The notes beneath the pieces are model-generated. The model saw only the letters and a program-made list of their open reading frames with translations, had not been told where the DNA came from and searched no databases. Made by a program: the position numbers and the translations under genes. Positions 37,641 through 51,179 of a stretch of DNA of 64,000 nt are shown here, piece after piece; position 1 is the stretch's first letter; the number at the start of each line of letters is the position of its first letter. The stretch is taken from positions 35,537,639 through 35,601,638 of the forward strand of contig NC_067116.1 of assembly GCF_021347895.1 (NCBI RefSeq), written 5' to 3'. Source of the DNA: Acanthochromis polyacanthus (lineage: Eukaryota; Chordata; Actinopteri; Pomacentridae).

Positions 37641-39390
37641 ATTCCAGTTAAGAACACAACTGGCTTTATTGTACATACATTACAGTCAGAATATGAGAAA
37701 CTACTTTGAAAATTTGACACAACACAAGCACAAGTCATGAATTCAGTGCTAAAAAAAAAAACACAATTCGAATAACATCTGTGTAACAATAATTAAAAAC
37801 AAACAAAAAATAAACATCATAGTCATCATCAGAGTAGACTTTGGTGCAGGACAATTGGATTTAGCCACTCAATTATGCAGGCAAGTTTCCTAAATGAAGA
37901 TAAATGCTTAAAAAAAAAAGTCCAAAAAGTTTTTTGTTTTTTTTTAAAAGGCAGATAAATCTGAAGTGTCAGGACATGTTTAATGGAAAAAGAAAAGGGA
38001 AGAAAGTTGTGACTCACAAATCTGTTTGCAGTTTTAGGATTTGTTATCTAATATCTGACTTTTGGTGACATGTTGCTTCATTTCAGCGATAACTGAAATG
38101 AAAATGCGTACAAATGAAAAATCATTAGCCAAAAGGTTAAGGAACCACCGGAGCAGTCTTCTACAATGTTTTTGTGTTGTATTTCAAATGCATGCTGTAG
38201 ATTTCATTAAGTAAAATCCTATCTTAGAAGTAACTGATGGCAACAGGATGTAATAAAGTAGAAAGCAATAGTCTGAAAATTGTATTAAAGTACTTAAGTA
38301 TATGTATTTAGTTAATTTCCACAATTACATGCAGGCAAAGGCCAGATTGTCTCACATAAAAATCGTTATGTTTAATGGTTTTTGCATGAGGCCCTCTGAA
38401 CAGGAGAAAACGAGTCCGGAGCCTGTATTACATTACATTGTGGGATGGATTTTGTGGAACTTGACACATGCTGTGGACTAAAAGTACGTAATTTCGGCAA
38501 AAAAAAAAAAGATGTTGTTTCATGCTGTACTGCACCAATTTTCTATCAAGTCATCCAGCTGTAAGAGATCACACTTGACTTGGACTTGTCTTAACTGATT
38601 TGGGACTACGTTTGTCCCAAAAGCATTAAAAACCAGCCACAGGGAAGGATGTTGACTCCGAGTGAGCAAGTCTGGACGACACAGTAACACGACCTCAGCA
38701 GAGAGACGTTGAGAAGTGGCAATGTTACCAAATCATATGCAGTTCCCCAAATGCTCAACTGTCTGAACTGCTGTGGGCAGAATTTTATAAGAGAGACTGT
38801 AAGAGCACATGGTGCATTATATCATGAGCTGTCACAGCGCGGTGGTGGTGGTGGTGGTGGTGGTGATGCCATTCTGGGTGTAGACAGGCGGGTTGAGAAA
38901 GGAGGGTAATCAGACCCTGCTGCGTCAAACTGGGATCACTGAGTCTAAAGAACTAAAAATAAATAAATAAGTAACTTGGCTCGGATTTGACACTTTCTGC
39001 GAAATGCCGTGTGGTGGTGAGCACACACACACACACAACGTTGCAAAGTTCCTAGCTGTTCCAGGTCAGTGAAGCTGAATCAGAGTAAATCGCCGCCAAC
39101 ACATGATGGCGACCAGCTTCCACATCGTCCCATGTAGGGACTCACTGCTGGCGTCTTGATATTCCCGGTAGTCTCTCACATGTTTGACGTTCCAACTCTG
39201 TGTTTAGGTGACATCATGCAGTTACACACACTGATGACATTGTTGTGAATCCATAGAAACAATGTGGGAACACAAGAAGGTATGGCAAAACTCTCCAGCT
39301 TCTCCTGACAGCAAACTTTACATGAATGGCCTGCTATAACCACAGAATGTAGAGAAAATATGGATGTAGCTGATGGGTCTGGAGAACAGC
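37641..39390. other. no gene seen; A-rich runs
   Basis: Several A8-A11 and T8-T9 runs. A small palindrome CATTTCAG..CTGAAATG near 38080. No gene. Confidence 0.4.
38841..38864. repeat. (GGT)8 microsatellite
   Basis: Eight perfect GGT units. Confidence 0.95.
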
Positions 39391-39900
39391 GATGGGAAGT
39401 CTCTTGAGAGAGCCGGTTCTTATGGCTCGGTTCAGTAAAAGAGTTGGCTCCTTTGGCTCCCAAGTGGCTCCTCAGATTTTCTGTCGCTTAAACTAATTTA
39501 TTACCAAAAATTATGTGCAAAATGAATTGTTAATGCACAAAAATACATTAAATCAAATGTTTATATGGCTTGTGATACTCAACATGGAACAGAGGGCTAC
39601 AAAAATTTGACAACAAGATCCAATCTCTGATTTATAAACTTTTAGCTATTTAGAGTGAAGCAACAGAGAGAAGCTTAAAGAATCACTCATAATCAATCAT
39701 AGCCTTTTGCACAAGCTGTCTCATAGACTCTGGGTTGTAGATCTAGGTGGTTGCAGTGGCGTACTGGAAGATGCTGTAGACCATGGCTCCAGACAAACTT
39801 TTTCACTAGTAGCAGCTTGTCATGGTAAAACAACACTTGCTGAGCATTTTCTTATCGAAAGACACTACAATTTACCAATGTTCCCTAAATGCCCCACACT
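39391..39900. repeat. decayed dispersed repeat (hAT-like text)
   Basis: 'agcgatgggaagtctcttga', 'gagccggttcttatggctcg' and 'tggctcctttggctcccaag' match remembered text of a fish repeat built on GAGCCGGCTCTT words. Limits uncertain. Confidence 0.38.
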
Positions 39901-40249
39901 GCACACTACGGTAGCTGCTGCTCGTTGGTTGTAGTGTTCAGACAGATGAGTGATCAAAAGAGACCCTGAAAAGAGCTAAACTAAGATGTTCTAATGACAG
40001 ACTTGTCCAGTATATAATATCACTTGATTTGCTACCATAGTAAATATTTTCATGATGGTTTATGGTGTTGATTACTAGTTTCAAGTCTCCCTCAATATGG
40101 CATAGTGTTTGTTTAATATCTTACAGTTCTATTTGAAAGAAAAATGACAACAAACAGAGCAGACTGTGCTTTAGGGTGTTGGTACTTTGCAATTAATTAG
40201 TGTCCACCATATGGGCGTGCATGCTGCCCACGAGTCCTCAGTTAGCTCA

Positions 40250-40395
40250 GTCCCTCACGTGACATGTTCACTTTCAAAGGACCAAGATGGCAATGGCCAA
40301 AGTCCAGACTCAAGGCTTCAAACTTAGTCCATGAACCAATGGGTGATGTCACTGCGGCTACACCCATCGGTCACATCCAGACTATGGTTGTAAGT
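40250..40395. repeat. dispersed repeat fragment
   Basis: 'aaaggaccaagatggcaatg', 'accaatgggtgatgtcactg' and 'ccagactatggttgtaagtc' match a common teleost repeat whose class I do not know. Confidence 0.5.
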
Positions 40396-41744
40396 CAAAA
40401 AGTTTGTGCTGCTTGTGTGTGAGAGGAGTCAACAAACTGCAAAACTGAGAATAAAATCCCATTTCAGTCATGGCCACACTGCAGCAAATGTGCAGTTGTC
40501 ACCGGCTAACAAAAAAGTTCAGCAGCTCTCTACTGTGCTGAAAATATTCAAGCATCATATTTTTTTTCTCAGTATTTGAGAGAAGTCCTTTCTTTCATGG
40601 AATTCATCCCTCCAGGCTTGCTGCTACTGCTGCTGAATCACCAGTTGTTCCTCTGGTCCCAGATTCTCCACTCCTCCAGCTGTCTGAGGAGGAACTCCAA
40701 GCCGTATATATTATACCTGCATCTATATGACTGTGCTGGGAGTCATGTTCTCTTCCAAAATGTACTCAGACGCTCTTCTTTCAGTCTGAGCTCTGGCTCC
40801 AAGTTTTGCACGGCTGGGACCAAAGTCTGTATTCCTGTGTGTGTGCACGCATTCATTGTTTTTTCAGCCAAAGTTTGCCACATTCTTTCCATCATATTAG
40901 GGTGCACATCCATGCACGCGTGCATGCACTCACAAAAATAAAGAAAAAGAAACGTGTATTGGAAGGAGATGAGTTTGGAGAAGCTTAAGGGGTCGTGGTA
41001 AATCCATCACTTTTGTTTTTAAAAGCGGCCGTGCATGTGTGTTTCTTGATATGAGGTGCTCTCTTACCACATACACACACACTGAGCTTCAAACCAGTCC
41101 AAAAATGGGAAATGGCTTTTTGTTGTGGAAGGAGTTGCAGGTATTTTCCACTCCAGCTCCAGACAGATCCAGCTCTGACTGCTGGATGGCCTGATTAAAA
41201 CACTGTGACCCACTTAGAAATATCTGACAGCAAACAGTCTCCGTGTCACTGCCCTCCCTGACTTCATGCCTACTACACAGTATGTAGCGGCAAATTCTTT
41301 GGATGCCCATAATTATTCTGGCATGCACGGCCTTCTTGCTCAGTCTAACTGCAATATGGAGGAGGTCCTGAATTAGCAGTTTGGTAATCAAGCCACCAAC
41401 CACTCTCAATGAGAAGACCACCTGCTACTGGTTAAACTTGGCTGGTCTATTTCTTGCCAAACATGACCAGAACACGCTATTATTTTACATTATTACAACC
41501 ATTGGAAGAGCTCACTCTTGGCTCAGTGGCATTTTGGAGCAGCTTTAGAATGTATGAAAAAGCACTGAAGCCATTTAAGAATTAGAAAATCACTGTTATT
41601 TTGCTGATTTTATGCTTGAACAGATGTGACTGACATCATGTATCGTGGCACACGAAAACATGCAGTATATTTTTAAAGGAATGATGTCAGTTCACTTCCT
41701 TACCAACAGTAAAAATAGATTCCACTTTTATCAGTCGAGTAAGT
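40396..41744. other. no gene seen
   Basis: A 110-codon minus-strand open frame at 41089-41421 shows no recognisable domain and no splice-like context. Confidence 0.35.
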
Positions 41745-41749
41745 TCACG

Positions 41750-41920
41750 TCTCAGCCACAACATTAAAACCACTGACAGATGAAGTGAATAACATCCATC
41801 ATTTTCTTACAACGCAATGTTCTGCTGGTAACCCTTGAACTCAGGGATTAGTGGGGACGTTGGTTCAACATGTACCACACACCTAAACATCATTAAACAT
41901 CTAGCACACCATCCCACGGC
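41750..41920 (+). mobile_element. Tc1/mariner-type fragment
   Basis: 'gccacaacattaaaaccact' and 'gacagatgaagtgaataaca' are the terminal text of a widespread fish mariner-type element. The following frame, GDVGSTCTTHLNIIKHLAHH, matches part of its transposase between the catalytic motifs. No catalytic residue is present. Confidence 0.58.
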
Positions 41921-44900
41921 AGGTAATGTCCACGGGTTAACTGTTCAACGTTTTTATGCTAAGCTAACCGGCTACTTTCTCAAGCTTCATATTGACCTTA
42001 CAGACAAGAGTAGTGTCAAACTTCCCCCCTAACTATCTGCAAGAAGGTGAATACATTTATTTCTCAAAATATCAAACTATTAATATAATGTTTATCTTTT
42101 TAATTAAGACAATAGAAATGCTTCAGAAGGAATAGTGTTACCTTTGACTGACCACTGCTCTCACAATAAATAACCTCACTAAGGTCACTTCTGCAGTCTT
42201 TCTCCTGGTTGCTTCACTCATTTGACCAATGCTATGTTTCTCCTTTTACGACACAGCGCCCGCTTTATTTCTTGTTTCACAAAATTCTGAGAAAAGCAAA
42301 ACCCCTGCGTTGCTTTTTCATGCCATTTCCCAACGCCTCTCTGTGGGGTCTACTCTTAAAATCACATCTCTCACATTTACACACCGAACATTTGCCCCAT
42401 AGCAGGTTAACACTAGGGATATTTTCCATGCAGGATTAAATGAACACACGGCATCTTCTTTTACTTTCACCAGTTTTTGTCCTCAATTCCTCTCCTGTTT
42501 TCCAAGCTGGAGAGCAAAAGTGTTTGGATGTAATGTCGCCGTAACGAGTGTAAACAGCCCTGTTGGCTTGAATTTACAATTTCTGGATGTCTGCGGTCTG
42601 AGCCAGGGCCATCTTCTGACCAATGCATACTGGAGCTGTGTTAATTTGCCAAATTCAATGCCTTAATGAATGCACCGCAGAGCATATTTAATTTGGTAAA
42701 TGCGGCCCAATCTAAAATTAACACATTAACGCACACAAAATAACTTCCCTAGAGGTAAATACCTATCTAGTCATCCCCTAGTCACTCCAAATAATTATAC
42801 AAGAATACCAGCTCTGTTTTGAGAGCAGCTTACTGAATGTCCAATGCTGGAGAAGGGAGAGCTCTGCAAAATCATAACTCATGACCACCCCGGTCACACA
42901 GTCACAGAGGAGCAGTTATATCCCTGCTTAGACATACCTTAGGAAATGTGATTTAGAGTTATTAGTTAATGTGTGTCATGGGACGAGCCAAAATGTGCTA
43001 TGAATGTGCTCGGCAGTGAGTCAAGCACGGCTATAAGTAGAAAAATCACACGAAGCAGGGTGTCATGCCTTTTCAGAGGGATTTAGGGGAAGTCCAACTC
43101 ATTCCCCTTGTCTCTTTTTTTTTCTCTCCCCCTCCTTTTCTTTCAGCATCAGCTCGGCCAAATATTTTCAGAGGAGTCAGATGTAGGTTTTCGTACACGA
43201 AGCAGTCGCGGTGTTGCGCGCGTGTTACACCGTTCAGCTCCCACCTGCAGCCTCAGGAACGCTTTGCCGTCCAAGTTATCATAATGTGTAGCAGAAGGAT
43301 GAAGTCATTGGATGCGGCTGGCGGTCGTTGTGTGAAGTCAGGCCGTGAGAGGAAACATCAGCACCTCGGTCACCTCTCCACATCCACGTATATACTGCTC
43401 TTTGAAGAAAAGCCTGCATAGAAAAGTCTCACATCTTTATGACTTTTAAAGATTACAGTCAGAACTTTCATTGGGTCAGCTGTGTGTATGTGTGCGTGTG
43501 TGTGAGAGAAAAAGTGAACTGAAGACGTGATATAGCTTCAGGGCGTAAGGCAAACCTCTAACTCAGCAGTCTTCCAAACTTCAATCCCACACTCTCATTC
43601 TGACCCTCCTTTATGAGTGATGTCCAGGAAGGAGCATTAGACATGGGCCAGTGTACACTTGTTATTGTGTATATATTAAACACACACACCCACACTGAGA
43701 TACAGAGATTCTCAGGTCTGGCTAATGGGAAAGATAACAATCCTCGAGTCCAGAGTAAGAAAACAGCCGTTTCTCTCTGGCTACGAGTTGCATAATGGCA
43801 CTCAATAACCCGACGTCTGTAGAACGTCCAGTCCACTCGAGAAAAGGGAACAGGACCAAGAATCATGAAAACATTATCTGGAGTATGATGTGCTGCAGAG
43901 GCGTGGTCAGGATCTTGAAACAGAAAGGGCTTAGTGCACCACAGAATTCTTTCATTTTCAATTTAACTGCCCCATTTTCACATTGTGACAGTAGTCTCTT
44001 CAAAGTAAGATCGTCCTGCTATGCTTTCTGTGCTGTCACAGTGAGTGCAGGGTAGTTTTCAAATGGTTCTCAAGTTGTATGCCTTGGAATTAGTGTCATT
44101 ATTATGATCTACAGTTATAATAATGTGTAATGATGTGCTTTGTAGCAAAACATGTTTCAGAACCATTTAGTTAAGCTGCTTTTGGCGACCAGCTGGAGTG
44201 AGATTGGTCGATTGTTATTTGAAATTTTAGGAATAATCCTATTTAATTGGGTGACCAAGCCTTTAAATAACAAGAAGTGATGCAGGTGCTGTGATGGGGA
44301 AAAAAGTTCTCTCATAAAGTCTCATAACATGAAACCTCAAATAAACAACCAATGGTAAGCCAGTGACAGAAAGTCTATTGTCTGTGTTAAAGAAAAAAAA
44401 TCCTACCAACACCACGTGTCGCCGAATGATAACTTGTTTTAAAGCATCGAAAAATAACTCTCCCTCAAACTTCTCTAGCCTCACCTGAAACTTGCTGTCT
44501 TCCCCTTTTTCTTTCTGGAAAAAGCTTCCTGTTTCCACAGACTTCAAGGCTTATCTTGGTGGATTAGCTGATGATCTGCCAGGTGGGGAAACAAAATGCA
44601 TGAGGGTCAAGTTCATCTTCCTAATGACACACAGAAGACCAAAAATGCAGGTCACTCTCAGTTTTGACTAGCAAGTCATCTTCAGAATGACAGATGAATA
44701 GATATCTGCATATGTATTACCTGGAACTCTATTGAATGGACATTATTTCTCATTTTTTGTTTACCAGAAAACTGGTGCTATAGCCTCAGAAGGCCAGACC
44801 TAATGATGCCACTGAAGTTGTGCTTCAGAGACTATTTTCTCCTCTCCTCATTCCCCTCACAAAGCTCTTTTTTGTATCTCTTCATCAGACTCTGATCGCT

Positions 44901-45546
44901 GCATTCCTGCTGGCTGGGCTCCCGTGCTGCCCCCTCCACCACAACAATCCACACATTATTGAGCCATTAACCACTGACCTCTGGCTTTCTGGGCAGCCTG
45001 GACCTCTCATAGGCCAGAGGACAGCTTAGAGGATGAGAGTGGTGAGATAGCACAGTGGAAGCTTTGTGAGATGAAACAAAAGCTGCGTTCAATTAACAAT
45101 CAGTTGAGAGTCTCTCTAAGTGGCTCTGGACGTTTGCCAAAGCAGCACTATCAGCACCAAGAAACAGCCTGGTCAACTCTCATGTGTTAGCCTGGTACCT
45201 AAAATATCCACAACTTAATGAAAATGACTTCATTCATTTGTGAGTTTCACACTTTTTCTGACAACTGTCTAAAATGGGAGTATAAGAGTTTCTTTAATGG
45301 GGGAATATACCAATGATAAAAAAGCGTTCAGCAGTTAAGGTTTTGTTCCCCGTGTGGCAGATCTACTCTCACGCAAACCTCACTTCCTGACAGTCTCCGA
45401 TAGGTGAAAGGGTGTTCAGGTCAGAGGTGAAAGGTGTTGTGGTCACAACCTAAGCTATGAGAACCACTGCCATGGGAACAGCAGAGACCCAGGGGCTGAG
45501 TGACTTCCTGTTTGCTCAACAGCCGGTCTGAAAAGGCAAGACTTAC
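41921..45546. other. no gene seen; possible conserved non-coding stretch
   Basis: 42520-42740 has balanced composition, CpGs and homeodomain-type TTAAT/ATTAAC words and no repeat features. TG-rich text at 43482-43504. Elsewhere nothing recognised. Confidence 0.35.
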
Positions 45547-46020
45547 CCCAGATAGCAAACTATGGGTGAATCAATGTTGAATCTATGTTGAGACCTAACG
45601 TCGAAATTATACAGAAAGCACAAGGTTGATAAAATGTTGAGTCAACATTTGCTTACAGAGATTACATGTTTGCAAACATAGATTCAACATCAATTAAACA
45701 TTGGCCTGTCAAACATTTTAATTAAACCAAAATACAATGTAGATTCAATGGTATCTTTTAAACACAAACTTCAATGTTGACAAAATGTTGTTGAATCAAC
45801 GTTGATCCAACCATCAATCTTCAACTGTAACCACAATTCAACCTTCTTAACCCTAATTCAACATTGATTTAACATCTTTTGCTATCTGGGTAAAGTGTGA
45901 TTTATGGTTGAAAAGCAAACGTTGACTCAACATTTTATCAACCTTGCACTTTCTGTATAATTTCGACGTTAGGTCTCAACATAGATTCAACATTGATTCA
46001 CCCACAGTTTGCTATCTGGG
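45547..46020. mobile_element. palindromic MITE with an internal third terminus
   Basis: Arms 45547-45656 and 45915-46020 are near-perfect inverted repeats starting CCCAGATAGCAAAC. A third copy of the terminus (TTTTGCTATCTGGG, ending 45890) lies inside, so 45547-45890 could be one element and the rest an added end. The interior is full of TCAACATTGA-like words. No reading frame. Confidence 0.75.
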
Positions 46021-48700
46021 ACATGACTGTCTAAATTCGTCAGTTTTGAACTCACTTCCTGACACCAGTTGGTTTCAACATTTATCTGCTCCTTTGCAAC
46101 CCTTCGCCATAGCAATGTTGATGTGTGTCTGCCGTGAATCATAATTTAAGCCTAAAGTCATGAAAAGAAATGAGAAAAAAAATCAGTCCCTGCAACATGA
46201 AACCTGTTGTTTATGACTTTCACAGACTCCCATTTCAAACTGTCAGAGAATCTATAAATCACTTGAAATGTTTAGTTATTAATGACTTTTGTGATTTTTC
46301 CACAAGCCAGCGCCTCGTTATTGAGTTATTGAGTTAAAGTGACTAAAGATTTTCTGCCAGAAGCACAGGGAGGGACGTGAAGCTTTCCCTTGGATGCTTG
46401 AGGTTTTCCAGAACTGATGAAGCATTGGACTGCATTCCTGCATAAGTACATCCTGGCACTCTGTTTACTTGTTTTGCCTAAAATCGACCAACTCAATCTT
46501 TCTTCCTGTCAACCAAGGAATCTACGATTTGGGGGTGTATTTGTGCATTCATGTGTTTGTGCATATTGAATGTGTAGTATTCCCCTGTCATCACTACAGG
46601 GGAGAGTTTCATACTTTTCTCTGCTTTGTCAGCGTTTACATCCCACAGGAGGGAATACAAGTGAAAGGTTGTCAAGGCGGTGATTCAGAATAGCTCAGGC
46701 TGATCTGCACAGTCATGATTTATCGCTACAGAATGGGAACACATTTAATGGTGATACACACTAAATGTTGGTATTTTTGCCTTGAATGAGCCTAGAAGTC
46801 AGGATTAGTGGCCGGATGTGGTAAATACTTGAGGTGCTAAAGGCATTAACACAATCGGTTCCAGTTTGTGTTCAAATAAACTACACACTTACGTCGCTAC
46901 AAAAGCTGCAACATGCAGTTAGAGGCTGGTTTAGCTACAGGATTGAGTCATACCGACATGAAGCAGAACACAATCTGTCATCACATAGGAACTGAACATA
47001 CAGTTAGCAAGCATTCGAGTTCCTTTTGCTTTGATTTGGTTTATATATTCCGTGTTGAGAAATTGAGGAGAATATTTGTTTTTACAGTCTGAGTCACATG
47101 GAAGAAAGGGTAAGCAAACACAAAACCTCAGCGAGGAAGTCTTAAGATGAGAATGAGACATTCCAGCGTAGGTTGTTTAATTGTACGTGATCATTTCATT
47201 GCACTGCTGTTGCCAAATGTCCTGAGATGTTTTGCAACAACAATGATGGATTTCCCTGACCAGCAGCTGGTGTTGCTGCATGATCCTCCTCGACTGTGTT
47301 TGGAAAACAGAGTCATTGTGAAACTGGGAAAAAATTCTCAACATGGTGCTGTCGCAAATGTCTACAAACGCTATAAAAACACACTGACCTAAATTAAACC
47401 ATTGTGCCGGCTTGACCGTGAAATTTCTGCAGAGCCTGGTTTGGACCTCAACGGAGGGCTTTCGGAGATGAATCTGCATGTTTCCTTTTCTTAAAGTTAG
47501 AAAGCTTCGTCAGCAATAAAGTTTGAAGTTAGAGTGGATCAAATTTAGAGGACAGATTCCTGTGTAAAGATTAATTCATTCAACCTTGATTGAAACTCAG
47601 AGTACAGAGTCCTACAGAGCAGACCCACGATACAAGACAGTAATGAGGTAATGTAAGGGAGTAAATAAACATTAAGAGCCTAATAAATAAATAACACCTA
47701 ATGTCTATCTTGCCTTTCAAGGGCCACTCAACCTAAGTGTACAGCTCACAATGCTCAGTATTTAAATTATCACTAGTGCAAAATGTTAATCCAGAGAGAT
47801 TAAACAGTGTCTGAGTGCTTAAGAGTCCCCACAGTTGACAGAAAAGTTCCCTCAATTAGCATTTTTCTAGAATGCAGTGGGGAAACATGATTTATTATTG
47901 AAAATGAAACTTTTTTTAACATATTTGCTCATTAGTTTTGACACACAATACTTAAAAGCCATCCTCTCATGTATCCAAATATTTAGACATCATTATTTTC
48001 CTGTGATTGGATGCCTGTAAGCACTCATTAGTGATGGTTTTGTATTAAAATGTATTTGCATGTGTGGATATGGGCTACAATTAGCAACTATTTTGTTATA
48101 GTATTAAGGTCTTAAGGTATTAAAGTTGTTTTAGACATCTGCTAACAAACCATAAAAGACAGTACAGATGCTGGTCCGTTACTGTTGTATTACAGGCCTA
48201 TATTATGTGTACTTTTTGGTGATTTACGTGAATTTTTGTTACAACACTGCAGTTTTCTGAAACCCAACTTTACTATAATTTGTTGAAAAGTTGTTAAACC
48301 TGGTGGCAAAGACCCACCAGTGACACCAGAACACACAGAATGCTCTCATGTCACATACTGACAGGCTCACAGAGAGGGTCAGTGTAAAAATCAGTAAAAC
48401 CTTATGGATGTTTTGACACTCTTGATGGGGGGCCGGTGCAAACCAGCAACGTGCTGATGGCACAATTAAACCAGTGCTGCTCCCAGTAAACCACATGGAG
48501 AAAAAAAACTGACATATTGAACTCTGGTGCAACATCAAACTTGCACATTAGGAATATTTTATACATTTAAAAAAAACCTGTACAGTTTCTCCATATACAG
48601 AAACATCTTTGCAATACTTCCTATATAGGTATTTTCTCCTCATGGAGGAATCTATGCGATCCATTTTTTCAGCATGCAGATGTATCCAATATGCTTGTTT
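46021..48700. other. no gene seen
   Basis: Unique-looking sequence. Open frames near 46469 and 47147-47479 lack protein-like pattern. Confidence 0.4.
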
Positions 48701-48862
48701 TCTATCTAAACAGTACTTATGTATATTTCTTGTTTAGTTTTATTATCTACTGATGTTCCCTACATGTTTGCACTATCCCCTGTACTGTTGCAAGACTGGA
48801 AAGTTCCCCATGGTGGGATTAATTATCTTATCTTATCTTATCTTATCTTATCTTATCTTAAT
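48701..48862 (+). repeat. retroelement-type 3' tail with (TTATC)n
   Basis: 'gaaagttccccatggtggga' followed by a pure (TTATC)n tract at 48823-48860 resembles the 3' ends of common fish LINE/SINE copies, which stop in short tandem repeats. Confidence 0.5.
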
Positions 48863-50198
48863 CCAGAGAGATATACACAGCCCAAGGGCTTAAGAGCCAC
48901 CACAAAAAACATCACCATAATCCAGCGCTGAAAGCAGGTTCCTGTAGTTTCTGTGTTAAATTAGACAAGGTGCTCAGGGCAGTATTGTTGACTCAGTGGA
49001 GTTGCGAATTTTAGATGTTTACAACCAGCTGTTCAACCATTCTAACTGTTTCGGAGAAGCCCCACTTTAATGGTAGTTTTGTCTAAAGGGCATCATTTTA
49101 GCTTGCAAGAATCTGGCAGAAACCCGGTTGAATATTTCTGGTTCAGCCAGTGTTCCTTCAGTTTTGTGCCGAGACTAGCAGCGAACTTGTTTCCTCTTTC
49201 TTCAGACCTTTAAATGATCACATCATGCAGTGCATCACATCAGTTAATGACCCACTACACCACTAAACCATTACACTGACACCTAATTTGGTCCCTGATT
49301 TTAGATGACTGCATTAGATATTTGTTACACCCTTAATGTGTACATGCATTACTTTCCTCTTAGTCTGTTTTTGCCATAGGCTGTCTATAATTAATCACTA
49401 GTCCTCCATGACGTTACCCATAAGTTTCCTGGAGAGCAGTTTTGAAGCTAAGTGCTCATCCTTGCATCGCCCGTCTCTGCCCAGCTAATCCAAAAATGAG
49501 CATTGCGTGTATTTTATCATGGGTGTCTGTGAGGATTGACCTGCTTTTGGGACCGGACTCAAGTGCTCATTCTAGGAACTGCACTTTTTGGCACTTCTGC
49601 ATTGGCTTCACCTCTCAGCCCTGGCGGTTGCCTCTTAGTGTGACCTCGCATGAACCGCTCTAATTTTTACATGATGACAGAGAAATACAACAAAAAATAC
49701 TGCTAAATGTGGCTTCAATATGTCCGTATATTGTTCTTATTTGTAAAACATTTATTACTTCTGGCATTTCATGTGGACTCAGAAACTTTCTAAGCATTAC
49801 TGTTCCTTAACCTATTTAATTCATTGATGCCAGATGGCAGATCAGAAAAATATTCATGTATAAGTCATTTTGCAAATCAGCAAAACCGCAGATCATGTAG
49901 GAATTCAAAGCTCTCTTCTTGGAAGTATGTTAGAAACACAGCATTATGCAGAAGCATCCATGCCAGATACATTAACGTTAACAGGACATGGATGGTATCA
50001 GTGCTGATTAATCCAAGACGATGTCAAGGATTTATTGATGCCCCATAGACAGACTAATGGGCTGAATTAGTATTTTAAGGCCCACTATATATTTATGAGG
50101 CTTAAATGAGGATGCAAGACAAGCTCATTTTCAGCAGACGCCACTCTGACTCACACACTAGCTCCCACTCATGTTGCTTCCTGTATGTATTGACAGGT
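48863..50198. other. no gene seen
   Basis: Nothing recognised. Confidence 0.4.
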
Positions 50199-50226
50199 GC
50201 ACACACACATACACACACACACACAC
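50199..50226. repeat. (CA)n tract
   Basis: CA dinucleotides with one AT break, directly at the downstream edge of the candidate exon. Confidence 0.9.
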
Positions 50227-50543
50227 TCATGCTTGACCAGTCCAGCAAGCTCAGCTGTTAGCCCCAGCAGTGGCATGCCAGTCAGCTCCGTCTGTAGGCG
50301 AGCAGATTCGAGAAAGGCATTCTCAATCCGAGCCCTTCTTGGATCGCTCTCCCGGGGGAGCTTTAGACAGCTTAACAGCCAAACCTCATTCTGACCCGGG
50401 TGGAAATGGGTCATCAATAATCGCAAATCCACCGTCACTGAGGGGAATCCAGGGTCCATGCATGCGTAATGAAGAGCATCTGACACACCCATTCCCCTCA
50501 TCTGCTCCCTCTGTGTCATGAGCGTAATGGCAACAACGTGTGG
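50227..50543 (-). CDS. candidate coding exon, unknown protein
   Basis: Minus strand: the pyrimidine run CTCTTTCAG gives a strong splice acceptor, and 317 bp stay open with no stop. The reading starts PHVVAITLMTQREQMRGMGV and continues SDALHYACMDPGFPSVTVDL, then EVWLLSCLKLPRESDPRRAR and ENAFLESARLQTELTGMPLL, ending near LAGLVKHE. Glu is mostly GAG and Leu mostly CTG/CTA, and Trp, Cys and Pro are spread as in globular protein, all unlike the surrounding DNA. The only nearby donor is GTGTGT, formed by the start of the TG/CA tract. A Met at 50564 would extend it upstream, but the acceptor argues for an internal exon. I do not recognise the protein; no other exon of the gene is confirmed. Confidence 0.5.
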
Positions 50544-51179
50544 CTGAAAGAGATTCGGGGTCACACCCGGGAGGAACGAGACTTTTAGCTTCTCTGTGAG
50601 TCACCCCATGAAGAAGAAACATGCTGTGACTGCTTTGAACTGACGCATTACAAAAGCGCAACTCACAAACACATCAGTGAATCAGTGTTTAGTGCTCAGA
50701 GGCTCGGTTCAAATCTGCTGCGGTCTGTGCAATGTCGCATTCAGGTGGATTGATCGTGGCAGCAGTAAGCAGAGACAGTGCAGCTCAGGGATAGTCTGGG
50801 CTTTCGTGTGCCAGGCATGCACACCTTCTCCTCTTACTGCTGGGCCGAGGTTCAAAAACGCAGGCAATGCTTTGATCCTCAAACGCGGTCACTATAAATG
50901 ATAGTGACAACGACTCCTTCCAATGCTGCTGGCCCTCGGTGCTGCCAGGTACGAGTAGCAGATACTATGTGCAGTATTGCTGCACACCTGTCTCTTTGCT
51001 CATTGAGTGAAAGAGGATAATGCCTGCTGGAGTGTGGCTAACCGCTGCAGCACCAAACTTGGTGGGGTCTATTTTTAACGAGGGAGAATATATGTAGAAG
51101 AGAACGGAGAGGTTTTCAGACTTAGAGATACGGTGTATAGGATGTCGGACCCACAGGTAGATGTCTTCCCCCACCACAG
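50544..51179. other. no gene seen
   Basis: Upstream side of the candidate exon on its strand; no further exon recognised. Confidence 0.4.

Noticed and set aside
37368..37676. Tc1 transposase fragment from HGGGIIM
   Set aside because: Only one short motif; the rest matches family X copy 1 and no other Tc1 region, so coincidence or deep ancestry.
41089..41421. 110-codon minus-strand frame
   Set aside because: Reads somewhat like protein but no known domain, acceptor or codon bias; left unannotated.
43065..43421. 118-codon plus-strand frame
   Set aside because: Starts in a poly-T/C run and shows no domain or splice signals.
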